DNA of 13,109 nucleotides from an uncultured Collinsella sp. GTDB taxonomy: Bacteria; Actinomycetota; Coriobacteriia; Coriobacteriales; Coriobacteriaceae. Position numbers and translations under genes: made by a program. Positions 1 to 6,944 of this stretch are shown piece after piece. The stretch is from assembly GCA_902496645.1 (NCBI GenBank), contig CABVBR010000048.1:1-13109 (forward strand), in the 5' to 3' direction. Positions within the stretch are counted from its first letter, which is position 1. Each line of letters starts with the position of its first letter. The notes under the pieces were generated by a model. That model had not been told where the DNA came from. It worked only from the letters and a program-made list of their open reading frames with translations, and ran no database searches.

Positions 1-2
1 AT

Positions 3-608
3 TCGTTCTACTTTGACAACTACGTCGCTTGCGCCGACCTCGCCGTCCAGGCCGCAGAGCTACTCACCAAGATTTTTGAGAACTTTGACCCCGCGCAGAT
101 CCACGACATGCTCGATAAGATGCATGCGATTGAGCATGCGGCAGACAAGAAGCACCACGAGCTCGAAGACGCCTTGCTCACCGCCTTTATCACCCCGCTC
201 GAGCGCGAGGATCTGGATCTGATGAGCTGCTCACTCGACACCGTGCTCGACCGCATCGAGGGCGTCGTGCAGCGCGTCTACTTCACCAACATCCAGAGCA
301 TCCATCCCGATGCCATCGTCATCGCTCACAAGGTGACCGACGCCTGCTGCGCCATGAAGGACCTTATGGTCGAGCTTCCCAACTACCGCAAGTCCAAGAC
401 TCTGCGCGAACTCGTCATCCAGATCAACACCATCGAGTCCGAGGCCGACGAGCTCTATATCAACGCCATGCGTAACCTGCATGTCAACGGCAAGGACCCG
501 CTCGAGGTCATCGCCTGGCGTGACGTGTACGCCTTCCTGGAGTACTGCGCCGACTGCTGCGAGAATGTGGCCGATGTCGTGGATTCGATTGTCATGAAGA
601 ACAGTTAA
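3..608 (+). CDS. DUF47 family PhoU-like protein (Pit accessory), 5' end outside window
   Basis: The reading frame is open from the window edge to TAA at 606-608 and gives 201 visible residues. Family members are usually about 205-210 residues, so only the first handful is missing. The visible N-terminus (SFYFDNYV) and the following all-helical sequence match DUF47 proteins, distant PhoU relatives normally encoded beside a low-affinity Pit phosphate transporter and thought to modulate it on the cytoplasmic side. Acidic-helix motifs of the PhoU type are visible: SLDTVLDRIEG in the first half and YCADCCENVADVVDSIV at the C-terminus. The ATG at 108 is internal and would discard about 35 conserved residues, so I do not use it. 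No pit gene follows on the right. If there is one it would be to the left, outside the window. A large inverted repeat begins 25 bases after the stop. The family call is firm; the partner is inferred. Confidence 0.85.
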   Translation, partial: SFYFDNYVACADLAVQAAELLTKIFENFDPAQIHDMLDKMHAIEHAADKKHHELEDALLTAFITPLEREDLDLMSCSLDTVLDRIEGVVQRVYFTNIQSIHPDAIVIAHKVTDACCAMKDLMVELPNYRKSKTLRELVIQINTIESEADELYINAMRNLHVNGKDPLEVIAWRDVYAFLEYCADCCENVADVVDSIVMKNS

Positions 609-632
609 TTGGGGGTACGTGTCCCGGCGGTC

Positions 633-711
633 GCGGGCCCGGCCACTAATAACCTTTTTCACTCCGGCTGCAAGCAGAGTCGTTCAAAAGGTTATTAGTG
701 GCCGGGCCCGC
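633..711. repeat. 26-bp perfect inverted repeat (large stem-loop)
   Basis: The left arm (633-658) begins GCGGGCCCGG and ends AACCTTTT. The right arm (686-711) is its exact reverse complement. The 27-base spacer is 659-685. The arms also contain the self-complementary core CGGGCCCG. The hairpin lies just after the DUF47 stop, so it may end or protect that transcript. Neither strand has a U-run after the stem, so it is not a standard intrinsic terminator. An intergenic palindromic repeat family is the alternative. No second copy is present in this window. Confidence 0.85.
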
Positions 712-735
712 TCCCTTATGCACCACCATTGGGAA

Positions 736-851
736 CTTTGGCTGATAGATTTAGCGCGATGGGGGTTTGGCTGAAGGGACCTTTGGTATCCGTTCGGACA
801 CTTTGGCCCTTGATGAGCGTTTGGCTGATTGCTGCTTTGGGTACTCTTTGG
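736..851 (+). repeat. Degenerate TTTGG / TTTGGCTGA short repeats
   Basis: TTTGG occurs seven times, beginning near 737, 766, 782, 802, 820, 836 and 847. Three copies extend to TTTGGCTGA (737-745, 766-774, 820-828). The spacing is irregular (11-29 bases). The stretch is T-rich and forms the region just upstream of the nitroreductase gene. No convincing -35/-10 pair was found in it, and no coding function is seen. Confidence 0.55.
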
Positions 852-882
852 GTTACTTTTGCTTTGTTTGATTTTTAATTTT

Positions 883-889
883 AGGAGGG
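883..889 (+). promoter_or_regulatory. Ribosome binding site of the nitroreductase gene
   Basis: AGGAGGG lies five bases before ATG 895. It decides the start in favour of 895 over the upstream in-frame TTG at 829. Confidence 0.8.
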
Positions 890-894
890 CTTGT

Positions 895-1425
895 ATGTCT
901 TATTTGGATCTGGCTCGTGGTCGGTATTCTTGTCGTTCTTTTGAGGACCGTTCTGTTGAGCAGGCTGTGGTGGATGCCATTGTTGAGGCTGGGCGTATTG
1001 CTCCTTCTGCTTGTAATAATCATCCAGCCCGTGTGATGGTGCTGGATACGCCTGAGCTGTTGGAGAAGGCTGCTGCTTGTCAGCCTCGGTTTGCTCGTGA
1101 TGGGTCTATCTTTGGAGCTCCGCTTGCCTTCCTTATTTGCAGCGTTACCGATGATGCTTGGGTGCGCCCGTATGACCAGATGAATTCCAGTGAAATCGAT
1201 ACGTCCATCGTGTGCGACCAGATGATGATGGAGGCCACCGAGCAGGGCCTGGGAACGTGCTGGGTATGCCATTTTAAGCCTGAGGTGGCACAGGAGCAGT
1301 TCAATCTGCCCAAGGGCGTCTATCCCTATCACATGCTCGTCTGTGGCTATCCCGCCGACCACATCGCCGATCCCGAGCATCGCGAGGCCCGCACTATTCC
1401 CCTCTCCAACTTCCTCCTCAAGTAG
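895..1425 (+). CDS. Nitroreductase family FMN-dependent oxidoreductase
   Basis: This is a 176-residue protein, the normal size for the small nitroreductase family: FMN-containing homodimers in the cytoplasm that use NAD(P)H to reduce nitro compounds, quinones or other electron acceptors. The N-terminal RGRYSCRSF (8-16) corresponds to the FMN-phosphate-binding R-S-x-R segment. APSACNNHP (36-44) and GLGTCWVCHF (118-127) are the other family blocks. The start at ATG 895 is chosen because AGGAGGG lies at 883-889. A TTG further upstream in frame (829) has no such site and would add unrelated residues. The gene stands alone on the + strand, has its own terminator, and converges on divIVA. Codons 2-76 use almost only T-ended codons (about 45 T to 4 C by hand count), while the rest favours C (about 23 T to 44 C), a sharp internal break. 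The physiological substrate cannot be told from sequence. Confidence 0.9.
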   Translation: MSYLDLARGRYSCRSFEDRSVEQAVVDAIVEAGRIAPSACNNHPARVMVLDTPELLEKAAACQPRFARDGSIFGAPLAFLICSVTDDAWVRPYDQMNSSEIDTSIVCDQMMMEATEQGLGTCWVCHFKPEVAQEQFNLPKGVYPYHMLVCGYPADHIADPEHREARTIPLSNFLLK

Positions 1426-1468
1426 TTTTTAGACATACCTTAAAATCTACCTTTTACCACGCGCCCTT

Positions 1469-1515
1469 CGCCGAGTTCTGTCCTATCGCATGCAGAGCTC
1501 GGCGTTTTGTTTCCC
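1469..1515 (+). terminator. Intrinsic terminator of the nitroreductase gene
   Basis: A 12-bp stem (1469-1480 with 1493-1504, arms CGCCGAGTTCTG and CAGAGCTCGGCG, one G-U pair) has a 12-base loop and is followed by TTTTGTTT. It lies 44 bases after the nitroreductase stop. Confidence 0.85.
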
Positions 1516-1532
1516 AACCCGTATGCAGCCAC

Positions 1533-1561
1533 AAAAAAGGAGCCCGCAGGTGCGAGCTCCT
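1533..1561 (-). terminator. Intrinsic terminator of the divIVA end of the cluster
   Basis: Read on the - strand, AGGAGC pairs with GCTCCT around an inner CGCA/TGCG stem, and a run of T follows (complement of 1533-1538). It sits 30 bases beyond the divIVA stop, back to back with the nitroreductase terminator. Confidence 0.85.
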
Positions 1562-1590
1562 CTTAAGGACACTAGATTGTAGCTCTGATG

Positions 1591-2265
1591 CTAGTCCAGG
1601 TCGTCGGCGGCAAAGTTGTCGATCGGGGCGAAGGGATCGGCCACGGGGACAACCGGGTCAGCGACGGGCAGCGGCTCGGCGGGAACAGTCACCGCAGGAG
1701 AAGCGGCAGAACCGACCGGCGTGGAGGCCATGAGGTCGGCCGGGAAGGAGTTCTGGGCATCGTCCATGAAGTGCTGGATGAGCTTGAGGTACTCGGCCTT
1801 GAACTCCTCGCGGGAAGCCTTGAGACGATCGATTTCCTCGAGCTCGGCCTGCTTCTCGGTCAGAGCCTGGCGGATAACCTCGCGTGCCTTAGCGTCAGCC
1901 TCGTTGCGGATACGCTCAGCGTTCTCGTTGGCATCGTTGACGATGGTCTCAGCGGTCTGCTGGGCAGCGATCAGGGCAGCGGAAATCTGGCGCTCCTGAG
2001 CGGAGAAGTCAGGGGCGGGAGCAGCCACGGGGGCGGCAGGAACGGCTTGGGCGGTGGCATCCTGAGCCTGGGCAAGCTGAGCCTGCGCATCGGCAAGCTG
2101 CTGCTCGGTAGCAGTCAGGCGACCCTTAAGGTCGACGATCTTAGCGAGCATAGCGTCAACCTCGGAGGACAGCGTCTCCAAGAAGACGTCGACCTCGGCG
2201 GGATCGTAGCCACGCTTGGCCTCAGAGAAAGTCTGAGCCTGGATGTCTGCAGGGGTAATAGCCAT
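1591..2265 (-). CDS. divIVA: DivIVA domain protein (septal/polar coiled-coil scaffold)
   Basis: This 224-residue protein has the DivIVA/Wag31 layout. The N-terminal membrane-binding domain (about 1-50) contains the hallmark FSEAKRGYDPAEVDVFLE (13-30). A short coiled coil (about 30-72) follows, then a Pro/Ala hinge (75-86), a long charged coiled coil (88-172), and a low-complexity acidic tail with repeated VADP motifs (201-204, 208-211). Proteins of this family sense negatively curved membrane and mark septa or poles. In actinobacteria they steer wall growth, and in other Gram-positives they position division proteins. The start ATG at 2265 is preceded by AAGGAG. It is the last gene of the division run yggS-sepF-yggT-divIVA and is closed by a terminator at 1533-1561. 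The family assignment is secure. Whether it acts like Wag31, DivIVA or a SepIVA/GpsB-type relative is not decidable here. Confidence 0.93.
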   Translation of the reverse strand: MAITPADIQAQTFSEAKRGYDPAEVDVFLETLSSEVDAMLAKIVDLKGRLTATEQQLADAQAQLAQAQDATAQAVPAAPVAAPAPDFSAQERQISAALIAAQQTAETIVNDANENAERIRNEADAKAREVIRQALTEKQAELEEIDRLKASREEFKAEYLKLIQHFMDDAQNSFPADLMASTPVGSAASPAVTVPAEPLPVADPVVPVADPFAPIDNFAADDLD

Positions 2266-2326
2266 AACAAGTCTCCTTTTTCATCGCCTCGGCGCTACAC
2301 GCCCGACGTAAGTTACTAAGTCAGTT

Positions 2327-2608
2327 CTATACGAGTATACCTATAAGAAGCTGCAGAACCAGCCTCTGCACCAACTGCAACGCAATAATCGCAACGACCG
2401 GCGAAAAATCGATACCGCCCATCGGCGGGATGAAACGACGGAACAGGTTGAGCCACGGACCGCACACGCTATCGAGCACCGCAGCAATATCCTGAAGCAA
2501 ACCACCCTGCTTCATGGGAATCCACGTCATAAAGCAGTAGACGACAATGAGCGTGGAATAGAAGTTGAACAGCGTGTTGACCAGCTGGACGATAGTGTAG
2601 ATGTTGAT
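2327..2608 (-). CDS. yggT: YggT family membrane protein, probable non-ATG start
   Basis: This is a small two-helix YggT-family membrane protein encoded between sepF and divIVA, the classic position. The second half holds the family core WLNLFRRFIPPMGGIDFSP followed by a hydrophobic helix. The first helix (about YTIVQLVNTLFNFYSTLIVVY) lies upstream of the first in-frame ATG (2530), so that ATG would give a 67-residue protein lacking a membrane segment. The frame stays open back to a stop overlapping the end of sepF, but contains no ATG, GTG or TTG before 2530. GAGGAG at 2615-2620 sits six bases before ATC at 2606-2608, giving 93 residues, normal for the family. I therefore propose AUC initiation. 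The in-frame ATT at 2612 touches the Shine-Dalgarno, and CTG codons at 2582 and 2570 are further options. The function is not well defined in the family; roles in division and osmotic tolerance are suggested. Family call strong, start uncertain. Confidence 0.8.
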   Translation of the reverse strand: MNIYTIVQLVNTLFNFYSTLIVVYCFMTWIPMKQGGLLQDIAAVLDSVCGPWLNLFRRFIPPMGGIDFSPVVAIIALQLVQRLVLQLLIGILV

Positions 2609-2614
2609 GGGAAT

Positions 2615-2620
2615 CTCCTC
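2615..2620 (-). promoter_or_regulatory. Ribosome binding site pointing to an ATC start of yggT
   Basis: GAGGAG on the - strand lies nine bases after the sepF stop codon and six bases before ATC 2608-2606. No conventional start codon lies in its reach, which is the main argument for a rare initiation codon. Confidence 0.5.
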
Positions 2621-2629
2621 GTCTTGTCT

Positions 2630-3352
2630 TTACTTAAGGTAGCCGTCGGCACGAAGCTTCTTGAGATCGGAATCTTTGACCTCGCAGCCGGCGGGCAGCA
2701 CCATGAACACGCGGTCGCCCACCTCCTTGACCGTGGCACCCAGACCGCAGGCAAAGCCGTAAGAGAAGTCCAAGACGCGCTTAGCAACTTCGGTGCGTAC
2801 GCCCACAAAAATCAGTGCGACAGGCTGCTTGGTGCGAACGCGGCGCACCACGGTCTCCACGTCGTCATAGCTCTCGGGGCGCAGGACATAGGCCGGCAGC
2901 TGCGGCGTGGCGTTGATGATATTGCTCGCATAGGCCGAGGCATCACTCGGTGCAGGCGCGGGCGCAGCGGCGGCACGGGCGCGGGTGTTCTCGGCGTAGC
3001 TCGACGGCGTGTCATAGGCACCAGGACGATAACCGCTCGCAACACTGTCCTGCGAGCGCGAAGGCGGGTTATACGTCGTGGCATGGCGGGAGTCATCGCC
3101 GACCAGCTGACCGGAGCGCGTATACACGGCAACCGACTCAGCTTCACCGCGGCGCGTCTGACCAAGCAGGCCGTTGCTCGGCTCGTCTTGGGTGTAGAAG
3201 CCCTCGCCCGAAGCACCGCCGTAGCCGTTGCCCTGATAACTATCGTCATAGCCGTCATCGTAGCCGTAGTCGTCGTCCTGGCCATAACCCTGGTCGTAAC
3301 CCTGCTGGCCGCCCAGGTGCATCTTATTTTTAATCTCGTCAAGGAAGCCCAT
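2630..3352 (-). CDS. sepF: Cell division protein SepF
   Basis: SepF binds the FtsZ C-terminal tail, anchors the Z-ring to the membrane by an N-terminal amphipathic helix, and polymerises through its C-terminal domain. It takes the place of FtsA, which is not seen here. This protein has 240 residues. MGFLDEIKNKMHLGG (1-15) is the membrane-targeting helix. Residues about 16-145 are a disordered linker, strongly Tyr/Gly/Asp-rich at 17-46 and Ala/Pro-rich at 127-137. The SepF domain runs from about 146 to 240, with AYVLRPESYDD, PVALIFVG and VLDFSYGFACGL. B. subtilis SepF is about 150 residues, so the linker is long. The start is ATG 3352, preceded by GAGAGG at good spacing. The frame is open 17 codons further up, but that stretch runs through the non-coding gap and loses the MGFLDE start typical of the family. 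It follows yggS by 60 bases and overlaps no neighbour. Confidence 0.93.
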   Translation of the reverse strand: MGFLDEIKNKMHLGGQQGYDQGYGQDDDYGYDDGYDDSYQGNGYGGASGEGFYTQDEPSNGLLGQTRRGEAESVAVYTRSGQLVGDDSRHATTYNPPSRSQDSVASGYRPGAYDTPSSYAENTRARAAAAPAPAPSDASAYASNIINATPQLPAYVLRPESYDDVETVVRRVRTKQPVALIFVGVRTEVAKRVLDFSYGFACGLGATVKEVGDRVFMVLPAGCEVKDSDLKKLRADGYLK

Positions 3353-3412
3353 GGTTGTGTCCTCTCGCGGTTTAGTGCAGGCGCCCCGATAATCAGTGCG
3401 CACTTCAGAGCC

Positions 3413-4150
3413 TTATTTTACTGCAAACTCCGGGCTAAATACTACCCTGCCCAGGCGAACGAGCGTAGAGCCCTCCTCAAGGGCAGGCTCAAAGTCCTCG
3501 CTCATGCCGCAGGAAAGCTCAGGCAGGTTCAAATCGGGATGCGCAGCCTCCAGCTCATCCCTCAGCTCACGAAGCCCCGCAAAGGTGCGGCGTGCCACAT
3601 CCTTATTCCCCCGGGGCGCCATAGTCATAAGCCCCTGTACGCAAATTCCCTCAAGTTCCGCAAGCTCACCCGCGGCGGCGCGAATCTCATCGGGCGAAAA
3701 GCCTCCCTTCGACTCCTCACCACTCACATTGACCTCGATGAGCACACGCTGGGGGCCGGCGAGCTCGCCTGCCTCAATCTTGCGGACAGCACGGCTCGAG
3801 ATCGCCTGTGCCAGATGCAGCGAACCCACCGAGTGAATCAGCTCGGCTGAGCCCAGCACCGCATTGATCTTATTGGTCTGCAGGTTGCCGATCATATCGA
3901 AGCGCACCTCGGGCAGCTCCGGATGCTCCGCCAGACCCGTGAGCTTGCGAACCAGCTCCTGCGGGCGGTTCTCGGCAAAATGGCGATACCCCGCCTGGAT
4001 GGCAGCAACAGTCTCATCGACACCAACGGTCTTGGACACGGCAATGAGGCGCGCGGCGTCGTGGGGGCGGCCCGCGCGATCGAGCGCCGCATAAAAACGT
4101 TCCAGAATCTGCTCGCGGCGAGCGCGCATCAAATCCAAATAGTTATCCAT
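3413..4150 (-). CDS. yggS: YggS/YlmE-type pyridoxal phosphate homeostasis protein
   Basis: This is a 245-residue cytoplasmic TIM-barrel PLP-binding protein (PLPBP/YggS/YlmE family). Members carry PLP on a lysine, have no demonstrated enzymatic turnover, and are thought to buffer PLP and influence amino-acid and keto-acid pools. Visible hallmarks are IAVSK with the PLP lysine at 40, YRHFAENRPQE (55-65), FDMIGNLQTNK (85-95; usual form IGxLQxNK), HSVGS (106-110), EVNVSGEESKGG (139-150) and, near the end, LSCGMSEDFEPALEEGSTLVRLG, the phosphate-binding block. The ATG at 4150 has GGAGG nine bases upstream. Extending the frame further would run into the hairpin region. It stands first in the yggS-sepF-yggT-divIVA run, the arrangement seen in many Gram-positives, but here a phosphate uptake cassette separates it from pgeF. 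Confidence 0.93.
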   Translation of the reverse strand: MDNYLDLMRARREQILERFYAALDRAGRPHDAARLIAVSKTVGVDETVAAIQAGYRHFAENRPQELVRKLTGLAEHPELPEVRFDMIGNLQTNKINAVLGSAELIHSVGSLHLAQAISSRAVRKIEAGELAGPQRVLIEVNVSGEESKGGFSPDEIRAAAGELAELEGICVQGLMTMAPRGNKDVARRTFAGLRELRDELEAAHPDLNLPELSCGMSEDFEPALEEGSTLVRLGRVVFSPEFAVK

Positions 4151-4200
4151 TGCCAATCGCCTCCGCTGACAGCCAAACAAGTAGTCCCATGCTAACGCAA

Positions 4201-4232
4201 GAGCGCGGCCCCGCATGTGCAAGGCCGCGCTC
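4201..4232 (-). terminator. GC-rich hairpin between phoU and yggS
   Basis: GAGCGCGGCC (4201-4210) pairs perfectly with GGCCGCGCTC (4223-4232) around a 12-base loop, 37 bases after the phoU stop. On the - strand only CTTGCGTT follows, so the U-tract is weak. It probably ends or attenuates the pst-phoU transcript, or marks an RNA processing site. A bidirectional role is unlikely because no gene approaches from the left. Confidence 0.5.
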
Positions 4233-4269
4233 ACTTAGGTATTTACAATCTTTCGACGAACGGGGCTAC

Positions 4270-5127
4270 TTACTCCTCGTCGTCCTCGCCATCGTCCTCG
4301 TCCTCAAGATGATCGAGCAGGTAGCGAAGACCCTCGCTGACCTCGTTGGCGGGCACCTTGGCAACGTAGCGCGCGTCGACGGCGGGCCTCATGATAACAC
4401 CCTCGCCCGAAGGCACGCGCATGCTCTCGAGCTCGTCCTCATCAGTGCGGGCGATATCGCCGGCGTTCATACGCTGACCAGTCAACAGGAAGGTCAGACG
4501 GCAAGCGGCATCGATGGAAATGGAAGCGATGCGATCGAGGTAGCGCGAAACCATGATGGCGCGGCGCAGGTCGTCATAGTTGCTGTCGTCGTCCATAAAG
4601 TCGCCCGTATCCATACGGTTAAAGGTGCGGAAGAACTTCTCGTAGGCGGCATGCACTGGCTCGTCCTCGACGGCCAAGTTGCAGATGATGGACATGTCGT
4701 TGGTGACGAGCGCGGAAAGCGAAGAGCCCAGCACCTGGTAGACGGCCTCAGCCTCGGCCTCGACCGTGCCGACGAGCTCCTGGGGCAGCGAGATGTCGGC
4801 CTTGATCATATGACGCGTGGCACGGCAGATCTGACGGACCTTATCGGTCATGCGCTGCAGGTTAAAGTCGACGTAGATGATCGTCTGAAGCAGGCGGAAG
4901 TCGGAGGCGACCGGTGACTGCGTGGCGATCAGGTTGTAGCAGACGGCCTCCAGGTTGGCGCAGCGCGCGTCAATCGAAAGCGTACGTTTCTTGGTCTTGG
5001 TGGCGAGCTTGCGGTCGTCGGTCACATAGGCCTTCACGGCATCGTGGAGAGCCAGATCGACGGCCTCATAGATGCTCAGCATCTCGTGACGGGCCTCGAC
5101 GAGCTGACGGGAAAACAGTTTGCGCAT
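4270..5127 (-). CDS. phoU: PhoU, phosphate uptake regulator
   Basis: PhoU couples the PstSCAB transporter to the PhoR-type sensor kinase and represses phosphate-starvation genes when phosphate is plentiful. It is a peripheral cytoplasmic protein of two three-helix bundles. This 285-residue copy has the expected N-terminus (RQLVEARHEMLSIYE, 7-21) and two repeats. The metal-site motifs, usually E-R-I-G-D, read QRMTD (91-95) and DRIAS (198-202), so each has lost one acidic ligand. Residues after about 220 form an unusual extension ending in the acidic tail EDEDDGEDDEE. The family norm is about 215-240 residues. The start ATG 5127 has GGAG six bases upstream. It is the last gene of the pst cassette, 92 bases after pstB, and is followed by a hairpin. 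No PhoR/PhoP pair is encoded in the window. Confidence 0.92.
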   Translation of the reverse strand: MRKLFSRQLVEARHEMLSIYEAVDLALHDAVKAYVTDDRKLATKTKKRTLSIDARCANLEAVCYNLIATQSPVASDFRLLQTIIYVDFNLQRMTDKVRQICRATRHMIKADISLPQELVGTVEAEAEAVYQVLGSSLSALVTNDMSIICNLAVEDEPVHAAYEKFFRTFNRMDTGDFMDDDSNYDDLRRAIMVSRYLDRIASISIDAACRLTFLLTGQRMNAGDIARTDEDELESMRVPSGEGVIMRPAVDARYVAKVPANEVSEGLRYLLDHLEDEDDGEDDEE

Positions 5128-5181
5128 GGTTCACTCCAATCAGTTGGGTGCGGTCATGCAGCCCGCACAGTGAATACGCAC

Positions 5182-5194
5182 CGGACCAGGTCCG
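5182..5194. repeat. Short palindrome in the pstB-phoU gap
   Basis: CGGACC-A-GGTCCG is a perfect 13-base palindrome in the 92-base gap between pstB and phoU. There is no U-run on either side. It could be a weak stem or an operator half; no function is assigned. The rest of the gap shows nothing recognisable apart from the phoU ribosome binding site. Confidence 0.3.
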
Positions 5195-5219
5195 ATCGGC
5201 TTGGGACTAGTCGCACCGA

Positions 5220-6023
<804 letters not shown>

Positions 6024-6035
6024 GGGACTCCTTAA

Positions 6036-6941
6036 CTAGCGACGCTTGCGCGACAGGAAGCGCGCAAACAGGTTGAAGGCCAGAATGATCACCATCAGCA
6101 AGAGCGCGGTGCCGTAGGCTGCGTTCATGTTGATGCCGTCGTTGGCAAGCAGGTACAGGTGAACGGTCATGGGACGACCGGAATCGAGCGGCAAAATAGG
6201 CAGGTTGATGGCCTGGCCCATGGTGTAGAGCACCACGGCGGTCTCGCCGATGGCGCGGCCTATGGCAAGGACAATGCCGGTGGCGATGCGGCCGAAGGCA
6301 GAGGGAAGCACGATCTTGGAGACGACCTGCCACTTGGTGGCGCCCAGGCCATATGCACCCCAACGGATATAGCGTGGAACGGCGCGGATTGCCTCCTCGG
6401 TGGTGCGCATGACGATAGGCAGCATCAGAAGTGCCAGCGCCAGCGCGGCAGAGACCATCGAAAGACCTAGGCCCATGGCCTCGACAAACAAGGCATAGCC
6501 AAAGAGGCCCATAACAATGGAGGGCACCGAGGCCAGGGCATCGGCAGCATAGCGAATGATGTCGACGACCTTGCCCTGCTTGGCGTACTCGGCCAGATAG
6601 ACCGCAGCCAGGACGGCAACCGGCGTGCAGATGAGCATGGCGAGTGCCGTCACGTAGATGGTCGAGACGATTGTGGGCCAAATGCCGCCTTCGGCGTTGA
6701 CGCCCTGCGGCCAGCCGAAGATAAAGTCGAGCGAGATATGCGGCAGGCCGTTGATGACCACGTAGGCGATGATGGCGATCAGCACCAGCGTGGTGACATA
6801 GGCCGCGGCGCGAAACACGCCGAGCATGATCTTGTTGGAGAGGTCCTTGTTGATGCGGCCTTTCTTACCATGGGAAAGGGCACGCTTGATGCGCTCGCGC
6901 GACGAGGTCGTATCGACCGTCGTGTCAACGAAATCGGACAT
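6036..6941 (-). CDS. pstA: PstA, phosphate ABC transporter permease
   Basis: This 301-residue inner-membrane protein pairs with PstC to form the phosphate channel. A charged cytoplasmic N-terminus (1-40) is followed by about six hydrophobic helices: near 44-64, 90-117, 138-157, 160-179, 220-240 and one at the C-terminus. The last four surround the EAA coupling loop (EEAIRAVPRYIRWGAYGLGATKW, within 182-204), which docks onto PstB. GRAIGETAVVLYTMG (228-242) is a strong PstA/PstC family motif. The ATG at 6941 lies three bases after the pstC stop, and its ribosome binding site (AGAGGGGG) is inside the end of pstC, so the two subunits are probably translated in step. No defects are seen. Confidence 0.96.
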   Translation of the reverse strand: MSDFVDTTVDTTSSRERIKRALSHGKKGRINKDLSNKIMLGVFRAAAYVTTLVLIAIIAYVVINGLPHISLDFIFGWPQGVNAEGGIWPTIVSTIYVTALAMLICTPVAVLAAVYLAEYAKQGKVVDIIRYAADALASVPSIVMGLFGYALFVEAMGLGLSMVSAALALALLMLPIVMRTTEEAIRAVPRYIRWGAYGLGATKWQVVSKIVLPSAFGRIATGIVLAIGRAIGETAVVLYTMGQAINLPILPLDSGRPMTVHLYLLANDGINMNAAYGTALLLMVIILAFNLFARFLSRKRR

Positions 6942-6944
6942 AGC

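Noticed and set aside
718..774. An 18-codon frame (MHHHWELWLIDLARWGFG) that looks like a His/Trp-rich leader peptide
   Set aside because: There is no Shine-Dalgarno before the ATG, it begins right after the large inverted repeat, and no attenuator structure or biosynthetic gene follows.
736..851. A CRISPR-like or tandem repeat array
   Set aside because: The units are only 5-9 bases with irregular 11-29 base spacing. There is no direct-repeat/spacer structure.
829..894. Upstream TTG start for the nitroreductase
   Set aside because: It has no ribosome binding site, whereas ATG 895 has AGGAGGG. The extra residues are a T-rich hydrophobic artefact of the leader.
2327..2530. ATG 2530 as the start of yggT
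   Set aside because: It would remove the first membrane helix and has no Shine-Dalgarno immediately upstream. Kept as a possibility but judged less likely than the upstream rare start.
2624..3850. A 408-codon + strand open frame antisense to sepF and yggS
   Set aside because: It crosses two well-supported genes, has low-complexity content typical of GC-rich antisense frames, and matches no family.
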